From: Subdoligranulum variabile
GTDB lineage: Bacteria > Bacillota > Clostridia > Oscillospirales > Ruminococcaceae
Assembly (NCBI GenBank): GCA_004554775.1
Contig: SFKI01000007.1
Location: 1-64,000 of the forward strand
Direction of reading: 5' to 3'
DNA: 64,000 nt
Shown: in pieces, positions 45,201 to 53,585 of the stretch
Position numbering within the stretch: the first letter of the stretch is position 1
Layout of the letters: each line of letters opens with the position of its first letter
Translations under genes and position numbers: made by a program
Notes under the pieces: model-generated
Seen by the model: only the letters and a program-made list of their open reading frames with translations
Databases searched by the model: none
Told to the model about the DNA's origin: nothing

Positions 45201-45780
45201 CCGCCGCTTTGACAACCAGAATGTCACAATTCTTTGTACGGTCGTCAAAAACAAAATCATGACCACCAAGTCCAATACCCTGATGGCCTTTACTACCGTC
45301 GAAGACCTGACCGGCACGATGGAACTGCTGATCTTCCCGCGCGTGCTGGCTGAGTGCCGCGCAGCCTTGCAGGAAAACGCCGTTGTCGTCGCCAATGGCC
45401 GCGTCTCGGTCAAAGAGGAAGAGGCCGCCCGCCTGATCGTCGAGGGTGTGCAGCCCATCGAGAGCTACGACCCGAGCAAGAGCTTTGGCAAAAACCGTGT
45501 CGAGAAAGTCCGCCGCGAGACCAGCGGGGGAGAAGCGACCGGTTATTTCCTCACCGTGCCCAGCCGCCAGTGCCCGGAAATGCACCGCGTGGAAAACCTG
45601 CTGTGCAACATCTTTGATGGCGGCACGGTCAAAGTGTACTTCTGCTTTGCCGATACCGGCCAAAAGGCGCTGGCCCGCCATATGGCCATCAAGGACGACC
45701 CGCTGCTGCGTGCGGAATTGGAGCGCATTTTGGGTAAAGAACATGTAAAAGTTCAGATCGCTGAACAAAATGCAAAATAA
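42241..45780 (+). CDS. dnaE: DNA polymerase III alpha subunit DnaE
   Basis: A 1179-aa replicative polymerase of the DnaE type. Order: N-terminal PHP domain (FTHLHVHTEYSLLDG), palm with catalytic aspartates in PDFDVDF (about 401-407), the PGRGSGAGSLAAYC motif near 360, fingers, a helix-hairpin-helix region, and a C-terminal OB domain (TILCTVVKNKIM near 995). Firmicutes usually also carry PolC for bulk synthesis, with DnaE extending primers; PolC is not in the window. Confidence 0.97.
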   Translation: MPETTQRQFTHLHVHTEYSLLDGACRIDRLFDHIKAMGQTACAITDHGVMYGCVAFFDAAKAAGIKPIIGCEVYVATRTRFDKVNRIDGNNHLILLCKNETGYKNLIKMVSAGFTEGFYSKPRIDKDLLEQYHEGLICLSACLAGEIPQAILAGDYERAKQAALYYRDLFGEGNYYIELQDHGLEEDQVVLPQLIRLARETGIPMAATNDAHYITKEDAKMQSILLCIQTGKTIADADRMEFQTDEFYLKSTDEMYDLFSMVPEACENTNKIAEQCNFEFTFGETKLPYFKAPDGMENQAYFEKLCWEGLERRYPGKVTDALKERLSYEINVVKTMGYTNYYLIVYDFINYAKSRDIPVGPGRGSGAGSLAAYCVGITDIDPIRYNLIFERFLNPERVSMPDFDVDFCYERRQEVIDYVNEKYGRDHVAQIVTFGTMAARAAVRDVGRVMGMSYQDVDRVAKLIPMELKMTLKKALEVSPDLKALYDADSQVHELIDTSLKVEGMPRHASTHAAGVVITREPATEYVPLSTNDGLPVTQFNMVEIERLGLLKMDFLGLRTLTVIHDTEMAVRRTKDPDFRVANIDYDDPATYEMLTRGETEGIFQLESTGMTQVLMSMRPKNLEDVIALISLYRPGPMDSIPTYLRNRKDPSKVVYQTPQMAHIVDVTNGVVIYQEQVMQICRELAGFSFGQADNVRRAMSKKKLKVMEAEREHFVHGCTEPGKECAGCVKNGIPESVANQIYDDMISFASYAFNKSHAACYAYVAFQTAYLKCHYPHEFMAALLTSVLDNTAKVIEYTSECQRIGIKVLPPDINVSRGGFTVDGESIRFGLNAVKSVGRNLIDAVVKDRKNRPYRGLYDFCKRLHGNELNRRALENLVKAGAFDALEPTRRGMIDSAEGVLKSVETDARQNLEGQMDLFGMMGGEEEQAATDYKIPNTPEYPASELLKMEKEVSGLYLSGHPLDAYRPQIRQISTCTIADLQGEEARRFDNQNVTILCTVVKNKIMTTKSNTLMAFTTVEDLTGTMELLIFPRVLAECRAALQENAVVVANGRVSVKEEEAARLIVEGVQPIESYDPSKSFGKNRVEKVRRETSGGEATGYFLTVPSRQCPEMHRVENLLCNIFDGGTVKVYFCFADTGQKALARHMAIKDDPLLRAELERILGKEHVKVQIAEQNAK

Positions 45781-45827
45781 ATCCATGCACTTTGCACGAA
45801 TTATCCATAATCTAGGCGCGGCAGATG

Positions 45828-45836
45828 TGTTATAAT
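45828..45836 (+). promoter_or_regulatory. Extended -10 promoter of pfkA
   Basis: TGTTATAAT is an extended -10. No convincing -35 is visible. pfkA begins 78 bp downstream behind AGGAGGGG. Confidence 0.62.
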
Positions 45837-45914
45837 GGATACGTCACAGAGATTGTTAAAAATTTATTCTAACAGCGTGGCACTACGTTCCCAAAATTAG
45901 GAGGGGCTCGTTTT

Positions 45915-46889
45915 ATGTCTAAGGAAATTAAAACCATCGGTGTTCTGACCAGCGGCGGTGACGCCCCCGGCATGAACGCTGCTGTTCGCGCGATCGTCCG
46001 CGCCGGTATCAGCAAGGGCTACCGCATGATGGGTATTCAGCGCGGCTATAACGGCCTGATCAATGGCGAAGTTTACGAAATGAACGTCCGCAGCGTGTCG
46101 GAAATCATCCACCGCGGCGGTACGATCCTTTATACTGCTCGCTGCCTGGAGTTCAAGACCCAGGAAGGCCAGGCCAAGGGACTTGCCCGCTGCAAAGAGC
46201 TGGGCATCGACGCACTGGTCGTCATCGGCGGCGACGGTTCTTTCATGGGTGCCCGTGCACTGGCCAACCAGGGTATTCCCTGTATCGGTCTGCCCGGCAC
46301 CATTGATAACGATATTGCATGCAGCGAGTACACCATCGGCTACGACACGGCCATGAACACCGCCGTCGAAGCCATTGATAAGCTGCGCGATACCACCCAG
46401 AGCCATGACCGTTGCAGCGTCGTCGAGGTCATGGGCCACCACGCCGGTTATATCGCCCTGAACGTCGGCATCGCCACCGGTGCTGTTGCCGTTCTGCTGC
46501 CCGAGATCCCGTTCGACTTCGAGCGTGACATTCTCCAGCGTATGCGCCAGACCCAGGTCACGGGCAAGAAGCACTTCATCATCATCGTGTCCGAGGGTGT
46601 CATCGGTGCCCAGGAGCTGGCCAACCAGATCCAGGCCGCCACCGGTGTCGACTCCCGTGCAACCGTTCTGGGCCACATCCAGCGCGGCGGTTCTCCCACG
46701 GTGCGTGACCGCGTCAACGCTTCGCTGATGGGCTATCACGCCATCGACCTGCTGTCCAAGGGCATTTATAACCGCGTCGTCGCTGTTTCCGGCGATAAGA
46801 TCGTGGACTACGATGTCAACGTCGCTCTCTCGATGCACAAGACCATCGACCGCGACATGATCGAGATCGCCAACGCCATCTCTATCTGA
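45915..46889 (+). CDS. pfkA: ATP-dependent 6-phosphofructokinase
   Basis: A 324-aa glycolytic enzyme making fructose 1,6-bisphosphate. Signature blocks are TSGGDAPGMNAA, GGDGSFMGA near 104, the catalytic GTIDNDI near 125, and VEVMGHHAGYIAL. Glycine 104 after GGD indicates ATP, not pyrophosphate, as donor. It has its own promoter directly after dnaE. Confidence 0.97.
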   Translation: MSKEIKTIGVLTSGGDAPGMNAAVRAIVRAGISKGYRMMGIQRGYNGLINGEVYEMNVRSVSEIIHRGGTILYTARCLEFKTQEGQAKGLARCKELGIDALVVIGGDGSFMGARALANQGIPCIGLPGTIDNDIACSEYTIGYDTAMNTAVEAIDKLRDTTQSHDRCSVVEVMGHHAGYIALNVGIATGAVAVLLPEIPFDFERDILQRMRQTQVTGKKHFIIIVSEGVIGAQELANQIQAATGVDSRATVLGHIQRGGSPTVRDRVNASLMGYHAIDLLSKGIYNRVVAVSGDKIVDYDVNVALSMHKTIDRDMIEIANAISI

Positions 46890-46910
46890 TGCCCCAACAC
46901 AAATAATTCG

Positions 46911-46962
46911 CACAAGCCCGCACAAAATTGCAAAAAACGCTTGCAATTTGCGCGGGCTTGTG
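46911..46962 (+). terminator. Long hairpin after pfkA, overlapping the rpsB promoter
   Basis: CACAAGCCCGC and TTGCAA-type segments pair with GCGGGCTTGTG across about 52 nt, with AAATTGCAA pairing TTGCAATTT inside. There is no T run, so it may be an imperfect terminator, a Rho-independent pause or a protein site. Its inner 3' arm contains the -35 box at 46941. Confidence 0.6.
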
Positions 46963-46969
46963 GTATTAT
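46941..46969 (+). promoter_or_regulatory. Promoter of rpsB-tsf
   Basis: TTGCAA (46941-46946) and TATTAT (46964-46969), 17-bp spacer. A leader of about 110 nt follows, T-rich in part; no known leader element is recognised in it. Confidence 0.7.
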
Positions 46970-47085
46970 ACTACGGCAATACACACGCATTGCGTTGTTT
47001 TTTTGTGCGCTTTTTTCGTTAAAGCGTTAGAAAACATAAAACGCCATGCGGAGGGTAAAACTAAATTTATTGGAGGATTTTTACT

Positions 47086-47808
47086 ATGGCAGTCGTATCT
47101 ATGAAACAGCTTCTCGAAGCAGGTGTCCACTTCGGTCACCAGACCCGTCGTTGGAACCCCAAGATGGCTAAGTACATCTTCACCGAGCGCAACGGCATCT
47201 ACATCATCGACTTGCAGAAGACCGTGAAGAAGCTGGATGAGGCTTACAACTTCGTGCGCGACACCGCTGCTCAGGGCGGCGAGATCCTGTTCGTCGGCAC
47301 CAAGAAGCAGGCTCAGGATTCCATCCGTGACGAGGCTACCCGCTGCGGCATGCACTATGTCAACGCTCGTTGGCTGGGCGGCATGATGACCAACTTCCGC
47401 ACCATCCGTAAGCGCATTGATCGTATGGAGCAGCTCAAGACCATGCAGGCCGACGGCACCTTCGATCTGCTGCCCAAGAAGGAAGTTGTCAAGCTCGAGC
47501 TCGAGATGGAGAAGCTGGACAAGTACCTCGGCGGCGTTAAGAATATGAAGACCCTGCCGAAAGCCATGTTCATCGTTGACCCCCACAAGGAGCGCATCGC
47601 TGTCTCCGAGGCCCGCAAACTGAACATCCCCATCGTTGCTATCGTTGATACCAACTGCGATCCCGATGAGATCGACTACGTGATCCCCGGCAACGACGAC
47701 GCCATCCGCGCTGTCAAGCTGATCTCCGGCGCTATGGCCAGCGCTGTTCTGGAAGGTAAGCAGGGCGTCCAGGAGGCTCCTGCCGCTGAGGAAAAGACCG
47801 AGGCCTGA
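47086..47808 (+). CDS. rpsB: 30S ribosomal protein S2
   Basis: A 240-aa ribosomal protein. The family start MKQLLEAGVHFGHQTRRWNP and the signature PKMAKYIFTERNGIYIIDLQ region are intact, as is the DTNCDPDEIDYVIPGNDDAI block near 195. TGGAGG precedes the ATG. Codon use shifts to GCT and CGT compared with its neighbours, typical of high expression. Confidence 0.98.
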   Translation: MAVVSMKQLLEAGVHFGHQTRRWNPKMAKYIFTERNGIYIIDLQKTVKKLDEAYNFVRDTAAQGGEILFVGTKKQAQDSIRDEATRCGMHYVNARWLGGMMTNFRTIRKRIDRMEQLKTMQADGTFDLLPKKEVVKLELEMEKLDKYLGGVKNMKTLPKAMFIVDPHKERIAVSEARKLNIPIVAIVDTNCDPDEIDYVIPGNDDAIRAVKLISGAMASAVLEGKQGVQEAPAAEEKTEA

Positions 47809-47862
47809 TCCCCGCGTACCCGGATTACCTATTAGTATAAGACAGAAAGGACAAGAGAGATT

Positions 47863-48780
47863 ATGGCTATTTCTGCAAAAGACGTTATGGAACTGCGTAA
47901 GCAGACCGACTGCGGCATGATGGAGTGCAAAAAGGCTCTGACCCAGGCTGACGGCGACTTCGAGAAGGCAATCGAGATCCTGCGCGAGCAGGGCCTGGCT
48001 GCTGCCAACAAGAAGGCTGGCCGTATCGCCGCTGAGGGCATGGTCTATGCCGTTTCTTTCGACAACTGTGCTGTTGTCGTTGAGGTCAACGCTGAGACCG
48101 ACTTCGTTGCCAAGAACGATAAGTTCGTTGAGTTCACCAAGAATCTGGCTAAGGTCGTTGCCGACGAAAACCCCGCCGACGTTGAGGCCCTGATGGCCTG
48201 CAAGATGGGCGAGGGCACCGTGGACGATGCCCTGAAGGCTCTGATCCTGGTCATCAAGGAGAACATCAAGGTTCGCCGCTTCGCCCGTTACGAGGGTCAC
48301 TGCGCTGCTTACGTTCATGCCGGCGGCACCCACGGTGTCATCGTCAAGTTCGAGACCAGCGATGAGGTTGCTGCCAAGCCCGAGTTCGCTGCTTTCGGCA
48401 AGGACATTGCTATGCAGATCGCTGCTGCCAACCCCAGCTACCTGAACGAGTCCGATGTTCCGGCCGACGTGCTGGCTAAGGAGAAGGAGATCGTCCTGGC
48501 TCAGATGGCCAACGATCCCAAGACCGCCAACAAGCCCGACGCCATCAAAGAGAAGATGGCCGTTGGCAAGCTGGGCAAGTTCTACAAGGAGAGCTGCCTG
48601 GTCGATCAGGCCTTCATCAAGGACGGCGGCATCGACGTCAAGAAGTATGTTGCCGACACCGCCAAGGCTCTGGGCGGCGAGATCTCCATCGCTGCTTACA
48701 CCCATTTCACCAAGGGCGAGGGCCTGGAGAAGCGCAACGAGGACTTCGCTGCTGAAGTTGCTGCTGCCATCAAGGGCTAA
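47863..48780 (+). CDS. tsf: Elongation factor Ts
   Basis: A 305-aa guanine-nucleotide exchange factor for EF-Tu. The N-terminal UBA-like domain (VMELRKQTDCGMMECKKAL) and the TDFVAKND motif near 80 are intact, followed by two core subdomains. It forms the usual rpsB-tsf pair and shares its codon bias. Confidence 0.98.
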   Translation: MAISAKDVMELRKQTDCGMMECKKALTQADGDFEKAIEILREQGLAAANKKAGRIAAEGMVYAVSFDNCAVVVEVNAETDFVAKNDKFVEFTKNLAKVVADENPADVEALMACKMGEGTVDDALKALILVIKENIKVRRFARYEGHCAAYVHAGGTHGVIVKFETSDEVAAKPEFAAFGKDIAMQIAAANPSYLNESDVPADVLAKEKEIVLAQMANDPKTANKPDAIKEKMAVGKLGKFYKESCLVDQAFIKDGGIDVKKYVADTAKALGGEISIAAYTHFTKGEGLEKRNEDFAAEVAAAIKG

Positions 48781-48809
48781 TCTGATTTTTCAGAACTAAC
48801 ATGCAGAAT

Positions 48810-48847
48810 AAGGCATGCTGTGTCTTGGGATACAGCATGCCTTTTTT
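48810..48847 (+). terminator. rpsB-tsf terminator
   Basis: A perfect 12-bp stem (AAGGCATGCTGT / ACAGCATGCCTT) is followed by T6. Confidence 0.92.
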
Positions 48848-48856
48848 GCGCCCGCC

Positions 48857-48885
48857 TTGCAATCAGGGCCAAAATCGGGTACAAT
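48857..48885 (+). promoter_or_regulatory. Promoter of the radical SAM-DUF2344 pair
   Basis: TTGCAA (48857-48862) and TACAAT (48880-48885) with a 17-bp spacer, starting 10 bp after the preceding T run. Confidence 0.72.
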
Positions 48886-48929
48886 ACAGGTAAAACAGGG
48901 GCAAAGCCCCACAAGGATGGTTCACCATA

Positions 48930-50795
48930 ATGGCGGAATTTTCTCCCAAATTCAAAGAAGCACTGAGCCTGGTCCAAAAACCGGGCCGCTACACCGGCGG
49001 CGAGCCGGGCAGCATCTATAAAGATAAGTCCAAGATCGACGTCCGCATGGCATTCTGTTTCCCGGATACCTACGAGATCGGCATGTCCTTCCTGGGCGAG
49101 AAGATTTTGTACGATATCCTCAACCGCCACGAAAACTGGTGGTGTGAGCGCGCATTCATGCCCTGGACCGACATGAAAGAGCAGATGGAACGGCTGGGTA
49201 TCCCGCTCTACTGCCTCGAGAGCAAGGACCCGTTGACGGATTTTGACATCATCGGCTTCTCGCTGGAATACGAGCTTTGCTACACCAATATTCTGGCGAT
49301 GCTGCGCCTGTCGGGCATCCCGCTGCGCGCGGCGGACCGTGACGGCAGCTGGCCGCTCATCATCGCGGGCGGCCCCTGCGTCTGCAACGCCGAGCCGATG
49401 GCTGATTTCTTCGATGTCATGCAGTTGGGCGAGGGCGAGCAGATGCTGCAAGATATCTGCGCCGCTGTCGAGCAGGGCAAAAAGCAGGGCTGGACAAAAG
49501 ACCGGCTGCTGCTGGAAATGGCGAAGATCCCCGGCGTTTACATCCCGTCTTTCTACGATGTAACGTATAAAGAGGATGGCCGCATCGAAGCCGTCAAGCC
49601 CAACCGCCCCGGTGTGCCGGAGCGTGTCACCAAGGCGATCGTCAAAAATATGGACGACTACGAGCCGCCCAAAAACTTTGTGGTGCCGCTGGTCGGTGCC
49701 GTGCAGGACCGCGCTTGTGTCGAAGTGCTGCGCGGCTGCGTGCGCGGCTGCCGCTTCTGCCAGGCGGGCCAACTCTACCGCCCATTCCGTGAGCGCAGCC
49801 CCAAGCTCATCAGCGAAAGCGCGCGCCAGCTCTGCCGCAATACCGGTTATGACGAACTGAGCCTGTCGAGCCTGTCGACATCCGACCATTCCCGGCTCGA
49901 GGACATCCTCGACGAGCTCAACAGCTGGGCCGAGGCCGACCACGTGAGCCTGTCGCTGCCCTCGCTGCGCGTCGATAACTTCTCGCAGTCACTGGTTGAA
50001 AAAACCACGAAGGTGCGAAAAAGCGGCTTGACCTTTGCCGCTGAAGCCGGAACCCAGCGCCTGCGCGACGTCATCAACAAAAACGTCACCTGGGATCAGA
50101 TCGAGCGCGGCTGCCGCATCGCGTTCTCTGAGGGGTATACCTCGGTCAAGCTTTACTTCATGATGGGCCTGCCGACCGAAACGATGGAGGACATCAAGGG
50201 CATCGCCGATACCGCCCAGCAGGTGGTCGACCTCTTTTATAAAATCCCCGACCGCCCGAAAGGCAAGGGCGTTCAGGTCACGATCAGCGTGGCCTGCTTT
50301 GTCCCGAAGCCCGACACACCGTTCCAGTTCTGCGCGCAGGATCGCCGCGAACAGCTGCGCGAAAAGCAGCAGTACCTGCTCAGCTGCGTACATTCCCGCA
50401 AGGTCAAGGTCAACTACCACGACAGTGCTACCAGCGTGCTGGAGGGTGTTTTTGCCAAGGGCGACCGCCGTCTGGGCCGCGTTATCGAGACCGCCTTTGA
50501 AAACGGCGCGTTCTTTGACACCTGGGAAGAATACTTTGACTACGACCGCTGGATGGCCGCGTTTGCCGCCTGCGGCATCGACCCGGACTTCTACAACTAC
50601 CGCACCCTCGGCCTGGACGAAGTCACGCCGTGGGATCACCTCGACGTCGGTGTCACCAAAGCCCACCTGGTGCGGGAGTATAACAAGGCGCTGGCCGCCC
50701 AGACGACCCAGCCCTGCAACCGCCAGTGCAGCGCCTGTGGTGCCAATAAACTGATCGGAGGTCCCTGCTTTGACTACAGTAAGAATCTTCTTTGA
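48930..50795 (+). CDS. Radical SAM protein, TIGR03960 family
   Basis: A 621-aa iron-sulfur enzyme. The N-terminal part (about 40-190) resembles a cobalamin-binding-like domain. The radical SAM cluster motif is CVRGCRFC near residues 271-278, followed by DELSLSSLSTSDHS and the GLTFAAEAGTQR segment. A C-terminal cysteine group CNRQCSACG ends the protein. Always paired with DUF2344 in Firmicutes, it probably modifies RNA or a ribosomal target; the reaction is unknown. Confidence 0.9.
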   Translation: MAEFSPKFKEALSLVQKPGRYTGGEPGSIYKDKSKIDVRMAFCFPDTYEIGMSFLGEKILYDILNRHENWWCERAFMPWTDMKEQMERLGIPLYCLESKDPLTDFDIIGFSLEYELCYTNILAMLRLSGIPLRAADRDGSWPLIIAGGPCVCNAEPMADFFDVMQLGEGEQMLQDICAAVEQGKKQGWTKDRLLLEMAKIPGVYIPSFYDVTYKEDGRIEAVKPNRPGVPERVTKAIVKNMDDYEPPKNFVVPLVGAVQDRACVEVLRGCVRGCRFCQAGQLYRPFRERSPKLISESARQLCRNTGYDELSLSSLSTSDHSRLEDILDELNSWAEADHVSLSLPSLRVDNFSQSLVEKTTKVRKSGLTFAAEAGTQRLRDVINKNVTWDQIERGCRIAFSEGYTSVKLYFMMGLPTETMEDIKGIADTAQQVVDLFYKIPDRPKGKGVQVTISVACFVPKPDTPFQFCAQDRREQLREKQQYLLSCVHSRKVKVNYHDSATSVLEGVFAKGDRRLGRVIETAFENGAFFDTWEEYFDYDRWMAAFAACGIDPDFYNYRTLGLDEVTPWDHLDVGVTKAHLVREYNKALAAQTTQPCNRQCSACGANKLIGGPCFDYSKNLL

Positions 50796-51420
50796 AAAAT
50801 GCGGGGAAGCCGCCTACATCTCGCTGCTGGATTTGCAGCGCGTGTTCCACCGCATCTTAAAAATCAGCGATCTGCCGGTCTATTATACGCAAGGCTATAA
50901 CCCGCACATCTATCTTTCGTTCTCCTGCCCGCTGTCGCTGGGGCAGGAAAGTCTGTGCGAGAGCTGCGAGGTCAAGACCGAGCAGGAGGCCATCGACTGC
51001 GAAGCCTGGAAAAACGCCTTGCAGCCGCTGATGCCGCGCGGCATCGTTATTACCAAAGTGGCCCCGGCTGTGGAAAAGGTGGCCGAGATCGAAACCGCCG
51101 TTTATGCCGTCACAATGCCCAAAAGCGGCGCGGCGGCCATCGACGCTTATAACGCAGCCGAGCAGGCCGAAGTAACCAAAAAGACCAAGCGCGGCCAGAA
51201 AACGCTCGACCTCAAGCAGTATCTGGCCCACATCGACTGCGAGGAAGCGGGGGATAACATCGAATTTTCGGTCAAGCTGCCCTGCGGCAGCGGTGAAGCA
51301 TTGAATCTCAACCCCTCGCTGCTGATGGACTTTTTGCAGCAGCACGGCGGCGCGCCCGTCTGGCAGTGCCGCGTGCTGCGTACCCACCTTTACAATAAAG
51401 CGGGCGCGGATTTTGCATAA
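50770..51420 (+). CDS. TIGR03936 / DUF2344 family protein
   Basis: A 216-aa protein starting with TTG at 50770, inside the last codons of the radical SAM gene. GGAGG at 50757-50761 fits with 8-nt spacing. The family motif FFEKCGEAAYISLLDLQRVFHR and the YTQGYNPHIYLSF stretch are clear. Its function is unknown; the 26-bp overlap indicates coupled translation with the radical SAM partner. Confidence 0.88.
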   Translation: MTTVRIFFEKCGEAAYISLLDLQRVFHRILKISDLPVYYTQGYNPHIYLSFSCPLSLGQESLCESCEVKTEQEAIDCEAWKNALQPLMPRGIVITKVAPAVEKVAEIETAVYAVTMPKSGAAAIDAYNAAEQAEVTKKTKRGQKTLDLKQYLAHIDCEEAGDNIEFSVKLPCGSGEALNLNPSLLMDFLQQHGGAPVWQCRVLRTHLYNKAGADFA

Positions 51421-51519
51421 AGCACCGAAGGAAAAGCGCCTTCCGGGGGCTGCAACACAAAAGTGGCAAGAAATCTGCGTTTTAGCTGAATTTTTGGCGG
51501 ATCATTTGGTAAAAACCAC

Positions 51520-51548
51520 TTGCCAAACTCCTGCCAAGATGCTATAAT
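51520..51548 (+). promoter_or_regulatory. Promoter of the rplS operon
   Basis: TTGCCA (51520-51525), 17-bp spacer, TATAAT (51543-51548). The preceding 51421-51519 holds a weak hairpin after DUF2344 but no clear terminator. Confidence 0.82.
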
Positions 51549-51571
51549 ACTAAAGCGTTAGTGCCGCCGAG

Positions 51572-51640
51572 CCATCGGCGGGATAATGACAAATCATTAT
51601 ACAGGCGGTCCTCTGACGAAACATTCGTGTATGAACGTCG
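51572..51640 (+). ncRNA. Candidate L19 leader: structured 5' UTR of rplS
   Basis: Three consecutive stem-loops lie between the promoter and the ribosome-binding site: CCGCCGA/TCGGCGG (51574-51591), ATAATGA/TCATTAT (51593-51610) and GACG/CGTC (about 51615-51639). An L19 autoregulatory leader is known in Firmicutes. I cannot confirm the consensus, so this is a candidate. Confidence 0.4.
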
Positions 51641-51664
51641 CAAAAACATGGAGGAATTCATAAC

Positions 51665-52006
51665 ATGGACGCAATCAAGCATTTTACCGAGGGTATGATC
51701 AAAGAGAACAAGCCCCAGTTCGAAGTCGGCGACACCGTTCGCGTCTCCGTCCGCATCAAGGAAGGCGACAAGGAGCGTATCCAGGCTTTCGAGGGTACCG
51801 TTATTGCTAAGAAGCATGGCGGCATCGCTGAGACTTTCACCGTCCGCCGTACTTCTTACGGTGTCGGCGTTGAGCGTGTGTTCCCGGTCAACAGCCCGTT
51901 CGTTGAGAAGGTCGAGGTCATTCGCCGCGGCAAGGTCCGTCGTGCGAAGCTCTTCTACCTGCGCGAGCGCACCGGCAAGGCCGCCAAGGTCAAGGCACGC
52001 ATCTGA
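51665..52006 (+). CDS. rplS: 50S ribosomal protein L19
   Basis: A 113-aa ribosomal protein at the 30S-50S interface. The central VRIKEGDKERIQAFEGTVI and FTVRRTSYGVGVERVFP segments and the RRGKVRRAKLFYLRE tail are typical. TGGAGG precedes the ATG. In many Firmicutes rplS follows rimM-trmD; here it follows the radical SAM pair. Confidence 0.98.
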   Translation: MDAIKHFTEGMIKENKPQFEVGDTVRVSVRIKEGDKERIQAFEGTVIAKKHGGIAETFTVRRTSYGVGVERVFPVNSPFVEKVEVIRRGKVRRAKLFYLRERTGKAAKVKARI

Positions 52007-52015
52007 GCATACTGC

Positions 52016-52051
52016 AAAAAAGGGGAGGACGGTTGGCGTTCTCCCTTTTTT
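52016..52051 (+). terminator. Terminator or attenuator after rplS
   Basis: AAAAAAGGGGAG pairs with CTCCCTTTTTT around a 13-nt loop with one bulge. Genes downstream have no clear promoter, so read-through is probably partial. Confidence 0.75.
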
Positions 52052-52083
52052 CGTATTTTTGCATCTAAGGAGGGTGGCACCCC

Positions 52084-52629
52084 ATGGCAATGCCCTTTAA
52101 AGACCGCTATAAACGCAACAAAGAAATCTTGGAATGGTACGATGCCCTTGCCGTGGCCGTGGCGGTCATTGCGCTGGTGTTTACCTTCGGCCTGCGCGTC
52201 GTGCAGGTGGACGGTCACTCGATGCAGCCGACCCTGCTGAACGGCGAACGCCTGCTCATGACTCCGCTCGGCAGCCCCGATTACGGCGACGTTGTCATTG
52301 TGGACAGCTACATCCCGTACGGCAAGCCGCTGGTCAAGCGCGTGATCGGCAAAGCGGGGGATACCATTGATATCGACTTCACCGCCGGCATTGTCTACCG
52401 CAACGGCGAAGCCCTCGACGAGCCGTACACCGCTGAGCCGACCTACACCTACGAAGGGATCGACTTCCCCCTGACCGTGCCGGACAACTGCCTGTTTATC
52501 ATGGGCGATAACCGCAACGGTTCCAAAGACAGCCGCAGCACCGATATCGGCTGCGTCGATACGCGGGATATCCTGGGCACGGCCCTGTGGCGCATCCTGC
52601 CTTTCAGTAAAATAGGAGCTGTGCAATGA
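52084..52629 (+). CDS. lepB: Type I signal peptidase
   Basis: A 181-aa membrane enzyme that cleaves signal peptides outside the cytoplasm. One N-terminal helix (about 20-38) is followed by the catalytic serine S46 in GHSMQPT and lysine K85 in PLVKRVIG; box E is MGDNRNGSKDSR. An AAGGAGG site precedes the ATG. The stop overlaps rbgA by 4 bp. Confidence 0.95.
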   Translation: MAMPFKDRYKRNKEILEWYDALAVAVAVIALVFTFGLRVVQVDGHSMQPTLLNGERLLMTPLGSPDYGDVVIVDSYIPYGKPLVKRVIGKAGDTIDIDFTAGIVYRNGEALDEPYTAEPTYTYEGIDFPLTVPDNCLFIMGDNRNGSKDSRSTDIGCVDTRDILGTALWRILPFSKIGAVQ

Positions 52630-53585
52630 GCCAGAGTGACATCATCAACAGCCGTCAGATCCAGTGGTTCCCCGGTCATATGACCAAGACCCTTCGTCTG
52701 ATGGAAAAAGAGATCCGCAATGTGGACTGCGTTTTGCAGATCCTCGATGCGCGTATCCCGCTTTCCAGCCTAAACCCCGAGATCGAGCGCATCACGGCGG
52801 GCAAGCCCCACCTGTATATCCTCAATAAAGCTGATCTGGCCGACCCCGAGATCACCAAGCAGTGGCTGGCCTATTTCAAAAGTGCCGGGGCTGGCTGCCT
52901 TGCGATGGACTCCAAGCAGCGCGGCCGTGCCACCGCTGCCAAAGGCCCCATAGAGAAAGAACTTTCGGCCCTGATGGCCCGCCGCCGCAACCGCGGCATG
53001 GTGGGCGCGGCGGTTCGCGTGATGGTTGTTGGCATCCCCAACGTGGGCAAGTCGACCTTCATCAACTCGTTTGCGGGTACCACCCGCGCCAAAGCTGCCA
53101 ACAAGCCCGGCGTCACCCGCGGCAAGCAGTGGATCTCGGTCGATAACTTCGACCTGATGGACATGCCCGGCGTGCTGTGGAAAAAGTTTGACTCGCTGGA
53201 AACGGCATCGAACCTTGCCTTTATCGGCTCCATCCGCGACGATATCCTCGATATCGAGGAGCTCGCCTGCGGCCTGCTTTCCAGCGTGCGGGGCATCTAC
53301 CCACAGCAGCTTCTGGCCCGCTACAAGCTGGACGAAAGCGCGCTGGACCTGCCGCCGTACGACCTTTTGCAAGCCATCGGTGCCAAGCGCGGCATGCTGA
53401 TTTCGGGCGGCGAGGTGGACACCGAGCGTGCCGCCAAAATGCTGGTGGGGGAGTTCCGCGCCAGCAAGTGGGGGCGTCTCTCGCTTGAGCGCCCGCCCCA
53501 CCGCGAACCCGCAGAGGAGATGGACGACTATGCCGACGACGACTTCCCACAAGACGACCCCGACTTCACGGACGACGAGGACTAA
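52626..53585 (+). CDS. rbgA: Ribosome biogenesis GTPase RbgA (YlqF)
   Basis: A 319-aa circularly permuted GTPase for late 50S assembly. G4 NKAD near 65 comes before G1 GIPNVGKST near 140 and G3 DMPG near 179, confirming the permutation. The N-terminal WFPGHM motif near 14 is present. The very acidic tail (about 298-319) is unusual for the family. Placement after rplS-lepB and before rnhB is a common Firmicute order. Confidence 0.96.
   Translation: MSQSDIINSRQIQWFPGHMTKTLRLMEKEIRNVDCVLQILDARIPLSSLNPEIERITAGKPHLYILNKADLADPEITKQWLAYFKSAGAGCLAMDSKQRGRATAAKGPIEKELSALMARRRNRGMVGAAVRVMVVGIPNVGKSTFINSFAGTTRAKAANKPGVTRGKQWISVDNFDLMDMPGVLWKKFDSLETASNLAFIGSIRDDILDIEELACGLLSSVRGIYPQQLLARYKLDESALDLPPYDLLQAIGAKRGMLISGGEVDTERAAKMLVGEFRASKWGRLSLERPPHREPAEEMDDYADDDFPQDDPDFTDDED

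Noticed and set aside
46966..48705. Long open frame antisense to rpsB and tsf
   Set aside because: Mirrors the codon bias of two highly expressed genes; it runs through a promoter and both ribosome-binding sites.
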